From NCBI GenBank assembly GCA_029582265.1, contig CM055822.1, positions 434,001-498,000 on the forward strand: a stretch of DNA of 64,000 bases, written 5' to 3'. The notes below the pieces were generated by a model, which saw only the letters and a list, made by a program, of their open reading frames with translations, was not told the DNA's origin and searched no databases. Position 1 is the first letter of the stretch; every line of letters begins with the position of its first letter. The position numbers and the translations under genes were made by a program. This document shows positions 1-9,365 of the stretch, piece after piece. The stretch comes from Zoroaster sp. YZ-2022 (lineage: Eukaryota; Echinodermata; Asteroidea; Forcipulatida; Zoroasteridae).

Positions 1-26
1 TGAAGAAAAAAAACAAAGATTTATGC

Positions 27-588
27 AATTTTTATTACAAACATTTAACAAAGAAATACGGTAGCGAGATAAAATTACATGCTCCGGCAAAAGGTACAAA
101 CATTTTGAATCTCAAGATTGAATCAAAAGACGTTTATAAAGAGATGAAAAAACCAAAGATTTATACGATTTTAGTGATTACAAAAATCATTTTTTATATT
201 CTGATGAGAATAAAAAAGTGATTGGAAAATTTAAAGACGAGTCGTGTGGAATCCCCATTTCTGAATTTGTTGGTTTAAGAGCAAAATGTACTCGATGCTT
301 TATTCAAATGAAGAAGAAATAAAAATAGCTAAAGGTGTAAAAAAAAAACAAGTCATCAAAAAGAAAATTAATTTTCAGAACTTTAAAGATGTTTTAATTG
401 AAAATAAAACGTTATGTCACAATATGAACTTTATTAAAAATGAAAATCATACTTTATACACTATGAACGTTTATAAAAAATCGTTGGATCCAAAAGATGA
501 CAAGAGATATATTTTACGAAACAAAACAGACACTTTTGCTCATCATCATTATAAAAACCTCCTATACATACCCCCCAGCAACAACTAA
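27..588 (+). pseudogene. C-terminal fragment of a protein-primed family B DNA polymerase (Polinton/adintovirus-like), broken
   Basis: Seen: two frames together read as the carboxy end of a family B DNA polymerase of the kind carried by Polinton/Maverick elements and related animal virus-like elements. The first part (27-285) has palm and thumb segments (NFYYKHLTKKYGSEIK, later KKVIGKFKDE, then SEFVGLR). The second (286-588) continues in another frame with a Lys-rich thumb and a KRYILRN motif near the end. A one-base frame change lies at about 283-286. Where the catalytic DTD motif C would be expected the sequence reads APAKGTN, so it is dead. The fragment begins at or before the window edge, and no capsid, protease or integrase gene of such an element is seen nearby. 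The family call rests on recognising conserved blocks; moderately confident. Confidence 0.62.
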
Positions 589-1697
589 CAATTCTTCTTC
601 TTTTTTTACAAAACAAATTATTTTTTAAAACTAACAAATATAATTTTTCATTAATATCATTTTCTCATAAAAAATTACTAAATGAGCCAGGAGCCCTATT
701 TACACTGCTGCTACTCTAAAGTGAGACCGTAATGTCCCAACACTGTGAATCAACACAATCCCAACACTGTATATTACAGTGTAATTTAAATACGTATTCC
801 ACTTTAAATAGGCAGTATGGTATGATTTACTTGAAAGTTTGTGCTTGTGAAAGTGTATCTAAGTAGTCATGGTTATAACAATACAAATCGGTGAAGTGAA
901 GAGAACGCATACACTTTGTACACGCGTCGGGGGGGGGGGGAGTGTATGCGAGAAATTGAACCGACGCAACTATAACGTTAGATATGCAACGCATAGAGAA
1001 AGGATTTTGCCTAATTCCCTAATCACCTCCAGATCATATCAAATCATATGTTCCCTAATTATAGGTACAGACTTCTGTCCCCGCTATCCACATTTATTAA
1101 TATTATTACTAATATTCTTATTGTTATTACTATTGCTCTTATTCACGGTAGCACAGCATATCAATATATATGTAGCCGAAACCCCTGTGTTCGTTTTAAT
1201 CCGAACACTTCCTTGCAATGTGTACTAGTGTAACAATATCTACACAAAATACACTACAAACAATACTGTCACCTCAAGTATCTCATTAACAACATTTATC
1301 ATATTGTTACGAATCTTACCCTTTAATTTGGTAAATATTAGCGCCCTCTATTTTACTTCTTCCACTTCCAATATTTTGCTTACGATGCAATTTCTAGCGC
1401 TCTAAGTCCCAGGGTTTGTTTCCCCGGACCCTCGATTGTCCGATATGAATATGCAATCCATACAAGGCCGCCACTTTTGCTCATGCATATCCAGCGCCAA
1501 CGCAATGCATAATGCAACACCAGCGAGAGCCTTGTGTGCATGTCACACCCTCCCACCACGTGGCTTGGAGCCGTCCTTTGGACTTAGTCTATTTTTCTCC
1601 TACTTTCCTCGGAGTCCACCCTACACGCCGAACACGGTTCGTGGGTGTGGCACGGCCAAACAGTCACCGTGACTGGCCCGCTCAGTCATAGGCCTTG
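589..1697. other. No gene recognised
   Basis: AT-rich DNA followed, from about 1310, by a less AT-rich stretch. Short open frames here are not supported by any motif. The stretch next to 1698 may include 3' flank or untranslated sequence of LINE-A. A run of 10 G lies at about 931-940. Confidence 0.5.
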
Positions 1698-4388
1698 GTG
1701 ATGATGATGATGTGCGTTACTCCAGCAGTACCATAGGTTGCTATTGGAGGGTACTTTCGTAAGAGTACCAGGTAAGCTTAGCTCTTCGGTTTCGGCTTCG
1801 TCTTCTTCGGCTTGGATCTAGGTTTGGGTAAGTCGTGGTACATTATTCCCTTGATCATGACATCTCGGGGTGCGTTCTTAGTTTCATAACGTTTAACGAC
1901 TTGTGATAAGACTGTGCAAGGATGTGGGCTAAGTTTCATCGACTTCGAATTTTCGAAACAGCATTGTTTAATCGCACTATCATTATCCGACCGAATGATA
2001 TGTGCAATCCACTTTTCCTGCTGATCCCCGATAAATTCTTGGAGGGGTACTGTGTTGCATTTTTCAAGTATTCGTTGGTTTGAATGGATATACCTAAAAA
2101 ACATCTCGGGAGTGGTTTCGGGGTCACCCTTTTTCGCACGTTGAAAACCGCCTTTGACCATATGTCGAAGATATTTGACATAAGCAGAATTCATTCCGTC
2201 CATATGAGCAGTCGTTAACGTCCAGGTCTGAACACCGTAGGTTAGGCGAGAGCGGACAAGTGCGTTCGGATGTGGAGGTGGCGTTCGGATGTGGAGGTGA
2301 ATACTACGGTTAGTGAAGAATGGTTTCATCTCGTAAAACTTCGATCTCGCGGAGTTAAGTCGGTTTAGGACTTCTTCGTCGCAGGTTCGAGGGTTACCGT
2401 AGTTGAAAACTGAACTGAGATAGCGAAAGTTCTCAGCATTCTTCAAATCTGTGTTTGCTAAGGTACACAGAGTGGTCGGGTAGTTCTCGGTTTTGTCGGT
2501 TAGGAGCATAGTCTCGGTTTTTGAGATGTTCATTTTCAACCCAAAGCTGTTGAAGATTTCTTGGATTATTTCAAGACTACGTTGGAGGTCAACAAGACTA
2601 AGTGCGAATATGACAAGGTCGTCAGCATAGCCGATACATTTGATGAAGGATTGATTCCCGGATTAAGAAATTTGAGTTTCACACCAGGGAGTCCTGCTTC
2701 GACGCAGCGCTTTTCGAAGATCCTCAGGATGTAGTCCATGAAGAGGTTGAATAGATAAGGTGATTCTGGGCCACCTTGGCGGACTCCTGAGGAAGTGTGG
2801 AACTGATTTTCGGGGGGATCGCCGGAGATGTGGGCGGCTGTAGACTGATACAGTGATTCGATGATGTCGATTAGGAGGGAAGGCTGACCATCTTTAGCTA
2901 AACGCTGTTTGATTGAACGGAAAAGCCAGTCTCTGTTGACGTGGTCGAAAGCAGCACTGAGATCGATGAACGATGTGAACAAGGGCTGGTTTGATTTGTG
3001 TTGGACCTTTTTAACTGTCTGTAGGATATATGAAACATCAGTGCAACCGCGATTACTTCTAAATCCCATCTGGTACTCTAGCAAACTACTCTCATATCAG
3101 CCATCAATTCTTCGTAGTAAAATGCACATACAAAGTTTCGTAAGCATGGTTCCAACACTCAGCCCTCTGTACATGGTCGCATCGTTGGGCCGTCCTTTAC
3201 GCTTCCATAACGCCGTGATTTTTGCCAGACACCAAGCAGATGGTATTCCATTGAGCGCCCATACTTCTCGGAAAATTTCGGTCAACTCACGGACAGCAGC
3301 ATCGGATCTAATCGAGAGTTTGAGGATCTCACCAGGGATGTCTGTTGATGCTTTGCCATTTCGTAGAGATTTGATGACGGATACGATTTCGTGCGAGGAT
3401 GGAGGGTCAGTGGATATTTTACGGCCGGTGGGGAAGGTCAAGAACAGGAGGTCGTCAGATAGAAGTTCTGGTGGGGTGGGTTTGTTTGAAAAATCAGGGT
3501 TGAAGTGGTTTTTAAAGTGAACGTCGAGTCCTGGACACTTTATGGGTGGTGGACGTTTGAGGAAAGTGGTCGCCTGATTTTTGGCACGGATGTAAGCAGC
3601 TTCAATCTCTCGAGCTTCGTGAGCGAGGTTGAGGAGTTCTGCTTCTTGCCGGTAGTGCTCATTCCTGAGATATTTCACCCGGAGTCGAATTTTGCGTTGC
3701 ATCACGCTTGTCAGAGTTGAGCAGAGATTTTCGATCGGCTAATAGTTGCAACAAAACTTTGTCGTTGTCCCATGGGTGAGTTTTGGTGGGGTTTCGAGAG
3801 AGTTTTGGGAGGGTTGTTTCCGCAGCTGATTTGATCGAATCGATCAGTTGGTCATGTCGACTCTTTAGATCATTGGGAGTTTGATTAGCATTGATTTTTT
3901 CGGTTAGCGCAGCTGTAAAAGCATTCTGGATTTCGGTATTATTATTATTATTTAAAGCACTTTTGAGGTCGAAACGCGGGGGTTTATCCTCCTTCTTGGA
4001 CGGTATAAAACGAGCTGCCTTTGAGCGAGGTGTTTGTAGACGTAGTACGAGTAGAAGGTGGTCGGAATGGAAGTCAAAACTACGTCGGACGCGGCAGTTG
4101 AGGATATAACAGTGGAGGGTACGTGAGGATAAAGCCCAGTCCAAGGTTTTATGCGTGACACTGTCGTTTGAATACCATGTATCGGAATGTTTACAGGGAT
4201 GACAAAACCATGTGTTTGTCAAACAAAGCTTGCTATCAGTGCAAAATTCAATGAGCATTTCCCCGTTATGGTTGAACACGAACTGATCGTTGAGAGAGTG
4301 GGGTTCACCTCGGAAAGATTTGAGTCCGGTGATAGTGCTGTTGAGGTCGCCGAGAATGAGTAACTGTTCTTTGTTTGTAGGAGATAAT
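1698..4388 (-). mobile_element. LINE-A: 5'-truncated non-LTR retrotransposon
   Basis: Minus-strand element with apurinic-like endonuclease, reverse transcriptase and a C-terminal region in the usual LINE order. The 3' end probably coincides with the short (CAT)n run at 1698-1712 as read on the minus strand. The 5' end is truncated at 4388, where the endonuclease begins in mid-domain and the sequence switches abruptly to a ~160-bp repeat shared with 9205-9365. Layout and motifs resemble RTE-type LINEs, but the clade is not certain. A 19-bp direct duplication lies at about 2261-2299. Confidence 0.75.
1778..4388 (-). pseudogene. LINE-A endonuclease-reverse transcriptase polyprotein, broken
   Basis: Role of family: nicks target DNA and copies element RNA at the nick. 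Seen in minus-strand order: late endonuclease (GDLNS near 4350, SDHLLLVLRL near 4055), a Lys-rich linker, RT finger and palm (QMGFRSNRGCTD, FIDLSAAFDHVNRDWL, GVRQGGPESPYLFNLF), an intact YADD at 2618-2629, and a C-terminal half with NISKTE and LTYGVQTWTL. It is broken by a frame change near 3690 in an A-run, an in-frame TGA at about 3094-3096, and a frame change near 2655 just upstream of YADD. The catalytic aspartates remain, so decay is by frame rather than by loss of the active site. Confidence 0.8.
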
Positions 4389-4548
4389 GTGAACGCCTCC
4401 ATTTTTATAAGTTATGGAACTTCTGTTCAAGCTACAGTGTATATGTTTACAAGCTCGTTGCGTGTTGTGTCGTACAAATACAGAGACGAATCACTTCCGG
4501 CCAGCTGATTATTGATGATTGAAGTCGTACGTTGTACTGTTTGAACTA
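4389..4548 (-). repeat. Shared ~160-bp segment, copy 1
   Basis: Nearly identical to 9205-9365 in the same orientation; identity stops abruptly at both ends. On the minus strand it ends in an ATG followed by EAFT codons, which run directly into the truncated LINE-A endonuclease. Copy 2 leads from the same codons into unrelated sequence. It may be a duplicated promoter/5'UTR piece or a template-switch product. Confidence 0.7.
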
Positions 4549-4880
4549 CGAGCTATGAATTTACACCAATGGTGCATTGCGTCGATATGATCATTGGTTC
4601 GCCTAGCTAATGCGGTCTAATACACACTCTGGCCCCGTCCAGACACCCTGTGTATCCAAGCCCCGGTGGTCCCCGTCGTCGAGACTGACCAGCCGTCCGT
4701 CTCTCGGTGTAGCAGTGCCCGTACCATATACCGAGTGACAAGCCGCACGAACTACGCTACCACTCTTTTTATATGTCATTAGTGCCTTTTATTACTGTTG
4801 AATGCAGAAAAGATAATAAACCAACCCCATTTCATTTTGTCACAATAAAGTTTGTGTCCGCCCTATTATTTTGTTGACCC
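4549..4880. other. No gene recognised
   Basis: Spacer between the shared segment and the 31-bp array. No open frame, RNA gene or repeat recognised. Confidence 0.5.
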
Positions 4881-5283
4881 ATTTATGTCTGAGGTGCTAT
4901 CTATTTAGCACATTTATGTCTGAGGTGCTATCTATTTAGCACATTTATGTCTCAGGCGCTATCTATTTAGTACATTTATGTCTGAGGCGCTATCTATTTA
5001 GCACATTTATGTCTGAGGTGCTATCTATTTAGCACATTTATGTCTGAGGTGCTATCTATTTAGTACATTTATGTCTGATGTACTATCTATTTAGCACATT
5101 TATGTCTGAGGTGCTATCTATTTAGCACATTTATGTCTGAGGTGCTATCTATTTAGTACATTTATGTCTGAGGTGCTATCTATTTAGCACATTTATGTCT
5201 GAGGTGCTATCTATTTAGCACATTTATGTCTGAGGTGCTATCTATTTAGTACATTTATGTCTGAGGTGCTATCTATTTAGTAC
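4881..5283. repeat. 31-bp tandem repeat, 13 copies
   Basis: Unit beginning ATTTATGTCTGAGGTGCTAT and ending near TTTAGCAC, repeated with a period of 31 bases. Unit starts are at 4881, 4912, 4943 and so on to 5253. Copies differ by single bases (C/T at AGGYGC, C/T at TAGYAC). It directly adjoins the 3' side of minus-strand LINE-B and may have grown from that element's 3' tail. Confidence 0.92.
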
Positions 5284-5388
5284 AGTTAATCATATATATA
5301 AGAAACTTTAAACTAACCCTCTAATAGTTAAAATATAAACATCCTAGCGGGTTAATAAGTCCTGCGGGATGACATTCGTAAACTTAAC

Positions 5389-8300
5389 TTAATATATACT
5401 ATAAGCAAACATGTTACGCCATACTGATCTGTCATAGGCCTTCAACTTCAAATTTACTAAATCATCAACATTATTAAGTTCAATAGAGTGCTCTTTTAAA
5501 TCGTTCTGTAGGGTACTAAAGAGGTTAGAGCGAGGTCTCCCAACTCTGCCTCTGAGATGATCTGATGATGAAATAGCATAGCGGAGTGCTAAACTAGCAG
5601 GGGTGTTGTCGTCACTTCGTAGTATGTGACCCAGAAGTGTCCACCTTGCTTTTCTGACACGTTCGGTTATCGGGACAGCTTCGCAACGACGATATAATTC
5701 CCTGTTACTAATAACTCCGCAAGGCCAGTAGATGTTACAGATACTCCTGAGATGCTTACGGTGGCAAGTATTCAGTTTCTCCATAACTTGTTTGGGAGCA
5801 CTCCAGCTGCTAGAGTTATACAACAGCACAGAGGTCACCTGGGCATCGTATACAATCAGCTTTCTCTTCAGAGGGCTCTTGCATCCCCGAAGCCAAAGTC
5901 TCTTGCAGTAGCGGAACAAGTTACCGCCGGGCCGGGGGGCAGAGCGCACGGTCGGGCCCCCCCCCCACCCCCAGGCATCATTCCCTAACCACACGTGATT
6001 TCCGAGAGACCCGTCATGATTACACTTCATGTTTTCAGGGGAGCTCAAAATAGAGAAAGGGCCCGGTTGATTTGTGTAAGTTCCAGCTCGGGCCCGGTGC
6101 CCCCAACCCCCCACCCCCACCCCCCTCCACCAGAATGTTAAAAACAAAAAACAAAACAAAAATTCTTTGGGGAGGGGGGTCCGGGCCCCCCCCCCCCCCT
6201 CCGGGCCGGGGGACGGCTGCCCCCCAGCCCCCCCTGACGGTCCGCCACTGGTCTCTTGTATGTCTGGAAAGTAGAGTGAGCCAGTGTTATTCTGCGCTTA
6301 ATGTCGGCTGTAGAGCAGAGTAGCGAGCGATCCAAGACTCTTACAAAACCTCCAGGACTCGTTACCAGACAAGGCCACACCATCGTGATCCACATCATCT
6401 TTACCAGCCACATAGAAGTGCACGAATTCCGTCTTCGCCTCATTGACATGCAACTTCCACTCACTAAGAACCTCCTTGCACTTAGGCAAGAGTTCCTGTA
6501 AGGGCTGCAGATTTCCGTCAACAAAGTCAGTGCCGTCCGAGTACTCCCACTCACTGGGCATACCGGTGTCAGAAATAGGGGGATTAGGACGTTCTGGGAC
6601 AACAGCCCTAACTTGGTAGAGCGCTCCAGCTAGTGACAAAGTGAACAAAGTCCCAGACAAACTATCGCCTTGAAACGCACCATTCGTACTAATGAATTCG
6701 GCTGACAAGGTGCTGTTGACTCGTACTTTTACCTTCGTTTTGGCAAGTAGCAAACGAACAAGTCTCACATCATCTTCAGAGCAACCCGCATCTTCTAGTA
6801 GTCGAAGTATAGTGCTTCGTTTGATAGTGTTGAAAGCACTAGACATGTCAATTCCCATCTTGTGGAACTCATGATGCTTTCGTAGTACAACAGAGATTAG
6901 CATTCTCTGACTCCAAACAACGTCTGCACAACTTCTTCCGTTCTTGTAACCGCACTGCCATGTACCAGTATAATAGTTTACTTGGTCCTGTATGCGGTTA
7001 TGAGTTATGATGGACAGTATTTTCCGCACACCGTTTAACAGATTTAATAGTCTCAAGTTTTTAGGAGGACCAACTGGTTTACCGGGCTTTTGGAGTGGAG
7101 TCAGGATGCTTTCACCAATAGTGTCGATATATGTATTGGTCTCATATACCATCTGGTCCACAAGCTCGATTGTTTTTCAGCTTCACTAATGCGCTGGACA
7201 CTTCTTGTGTTGTTATGGGGTTGTTGAGAGACCTTGCTGACCCAGAAAAAGGAGCTAAGGCAGGTTCATTTCAGGTAAACTGTGTCTCAAACCAACACTT
7301 TATAGCATCAGCCTTGTCCGAGTCAGATGCAATGACATGCCCTTCATCATTGTGGACTGTTATAGGGCGACTAGGCTTGCTATTGTTAAGGATGCGAACA
7401 GCTTCGAACATGCGCCTTGCTTCATCTGTTGACGCAATGGTATTAGCTAGATTTTCAGCAGCTTGAGATTTAATGTCTCGCAGGCGGTATTGTATTGCCT
7501 TCTTGGTACTGTTGATCTGGGAGCGTATACCTGAACGATCCTCACTACTATTGGTGTTTAGTTGCAGTCTGAGGAGTTTGCGTTTATCAACGAGTTTGAC
7601 AACTTTGCTGTCATTGCTGTAGTTAGCTCTCTGTTGAGGTCTACGGGTGCCCACAATATCAACAGCAGTAGATCTAACGATGCTAAGAATCTAAATCTGA
7701 CGTGTACAGTTTGGTGTTGAGCGTGCGCTGATACTTTTGCTGGGTGTTTCTGTTGCAGGTCAAGTGACTGATGTCGTATTGAGTTTGCCTACGCTTGTGG
7801 ATCATATGAGGACTACTAAGGTCTAAACGTGCCATGACAATTTTGTGGTCTGAGCAAAGCTTGGCACCAGCATAGGATCTTGCATCTTGCAGGACAGGTT
7901 TGCTTCTTGTTCTGTACACAATGTAATCGATTTGCGTGTATACAGGTATCGTGAAATTTCCCGGTCTGCTGTGGTCCTTCACTGAACCCGTCCATGTTGT
8001 CATGTGCCTACACTTGTGCTGGAAGGCTGTATTACAGGCAAACAGATCATGTTCCATCAAGAAGTTTAGCATAATAATGCTCACCATTACTATTCCTGGT
8101 ACCGACTGCGTACCGACCAACATGATTTGAAATGGTAGTCTCTGTGCTCCCATCTAATGTCACTTACCCAACTTGGAGTTGAAGTCTCCCATAATGTACA
8201 GCTCATAGCGAGATGGAATATTGATTGCGCTATTAAGGGTTTGATAGAAAGTTGAGAGGAGCTGAGGTTCACTAGTAGCACGTTGCGTAGTAGGGCCATA

Positions 8301-8600
8301 AGCATTGATGATGCGGTATTTAAGAGGAGTCCCTGATTTGGTGGGGAGCTGGAGATCAAAAACAGCAACGCGATCACTGATGTAGGAGTAGGATTTGATG
8401 TAGTGCTGCATTCGCGGGCTTACAACAAACCCCAAACCACCATGACAACTGTGTTTTTGTTCCAAAATTATCAGTCTGTACTTGTTGTGGAGCAGGATAT
8501 CTTCTGCAGTTGTGCATTTAGTCTTTTAAAGGCATACCAATGTCCATCCTGAGTCAGTCCCGCACGTTCCATGTGGCGAAGTTGTACATGTTTACATTTA
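5389..8600 (-). pseudogene. LINE-B endonuclease-reverse transcriptase, broken
   Basis: Seen in order on the minus strand: endonuclease (NFATWNVR near 8590, MGDFNSKLGK near 8165, HDLFACNTAFQHK, IDYIVYRTRS, SDHKIVMARL); a linker with many basic residues (7271-7654); RT (LTPLQKPGKPVGPPKNLR, GIDMSSAFNTI, GAFQGDSLSGTLF); then the C-terminal region (SSWSAPKQVM, HRKHLRSICNIYWP, RKARWTLLGHILRSDD). The YxDD position reads YSDG (6532-6543), which removes one catalytic aspartate. Frame breaks lie near 8160, near 7270 (stop) and near 7165, and early stops lie at 8500-8580. Long dead. Removing the inserted MITE joins the coding frame precisely at its target site. Confidence 0.8.
5906..6250. mobile_element. 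hAT-type non-autonomous element (MITE) inside LINE-B
   Basis: 345-bp GC-rich insert with ends CAGTAGCGGAAC and, on the opposite strand, CAGTGGCGGACC. It is flanked by a perfect 8-bp duplication GTCTCTTG at 5898-5905 and 6251-6258. An 8-bp target duplication and CAG-type termini are hallmarks of the hAT superfamily. It has no transposase frame. Long C- and G-runs inside (for example around 6187-6200) may contain sequencing length errors. Confidence 0.88.
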
Positions 8601-8951
8601 CAAATAACAATAAAATAATCCAACCAAACAGTGCCCAATCCAAGTGTAGCGTTGCTTCTGCTTTGCAGGATAAACGTGTCCGGTTGACGAGCTTACGTAA
8701 TATTTCACATGCCATAAGTGTTCGTCACCGTATGTGGGCGTTACCCCGACATGCCACCTAAAATCATATTATTTTGCAAATTAAATGGTGTCCTCCAGCT
8801 GTTTGAATGAATATGAAAAATCTGAAAGCATGTTCACTCTTTTCTCGTTTCTCGTGAAATAAGCTAAATGCTTCACAGATTGGTTTGTATACATATCTCT
8901 TTATTCTTAAAAATACTGGAGACATTTCACCAACAGTCTTTAAGACCTTAC

Positions 8952-9132
8952 CTCCGGTAGGTTCCCAGTAACAATACTGGATTCTATTAGCGACATCTCC
9001 CTCGCTCTTGTCATCATGAAATCGTAACTCGTCGACCGTCTTCCAAGATGCAGTGTTTTTCTCCTGGCAAGAAAGAGAACCCAACGCATCCACATGTATT
9101 TGAGGTGAAACCAAAGTCCCAAGGTGTGCATC
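8952..9132 (-). CDS. Candidate coding exon, unknown protein
   Basis: A 181-bp minus-strand stretch bounded by a pyrimidine-rich acceptor ending CCTCGTAG and a consensus donor (G|GTAAGG at 8951-8946). Read in frame it encodes 60 residues plus one base. Residues include SCQEKNTASW and NRIQYCYWEPTG, with two Cys and two Trp spaced as in small extracellular domains. An in-frame stop immediately upstream means it must be spliced if real. No family recognised. Just upstream an ATG opens a frame with a hydrophobic start (MEAFTLFMLLSVIPL) that could be a signal peptide, but the frames do not join without an intron or a shift. It may be a host exon or part of an unrecognised element. Confidence 0.3.
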
Positions 9133-9204
9133 CTACGAGGGCAATTGAAGGGGGAGACTAGGAAATAGACAACTAAGGGAATAACAGACAACAACATAAA
9201 TAAT

Positions 9205-9365
9205 GTAAACGCCTCCATTTTTATAAGTTATGGAACTTCTGTTCAAGCTACAGTGTATATGTTTACAAGCTCGTTGCGTGTTGTGTCGTACAAACAGAGA
9301 CGGATCACTTGCGGCCAGCTGATCATTGATGATTGAAGTCGTAGGCCTACGTCGTACTGTTTGAA
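9205..9365 (-). repeat. Shared ~160-bp segment, copy 2
   Basis: Copy of 4389-4548, differing by a few substitutions and small indels (for example extra GGCCTAC near 9345). On the minus strand it ends at an ATG-EAFT start, here continuing into a hydrophobic frame. Confidence 0.7.

Larger units (their letters stand above)
5290..8600 (-). mobile_element. LINE-B: non-LTR retrotransposon, decayed
   Basis: Minus-strand element with endonuclease at the high-coordinate end and the RT C-terminal region at the low end. The endonuclease starts near 8590 (NFATWNVR, the usual first motif), so the coding part is close to full length. It is interrupted at 5906-6250 by a hAT-type MITE. It is unrelated in detail to LINE-A: the RT motif is FQGDSLSG rather than GVRQGG. 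Clade not assigned. Confidence 0.78.

Noticed and set aside
869..1228. 119-codon plus-strand frame with a hydrophobic tail
   Set aside because: Runs through a G-run and AT-rich sequence; no domain or splice evidence.
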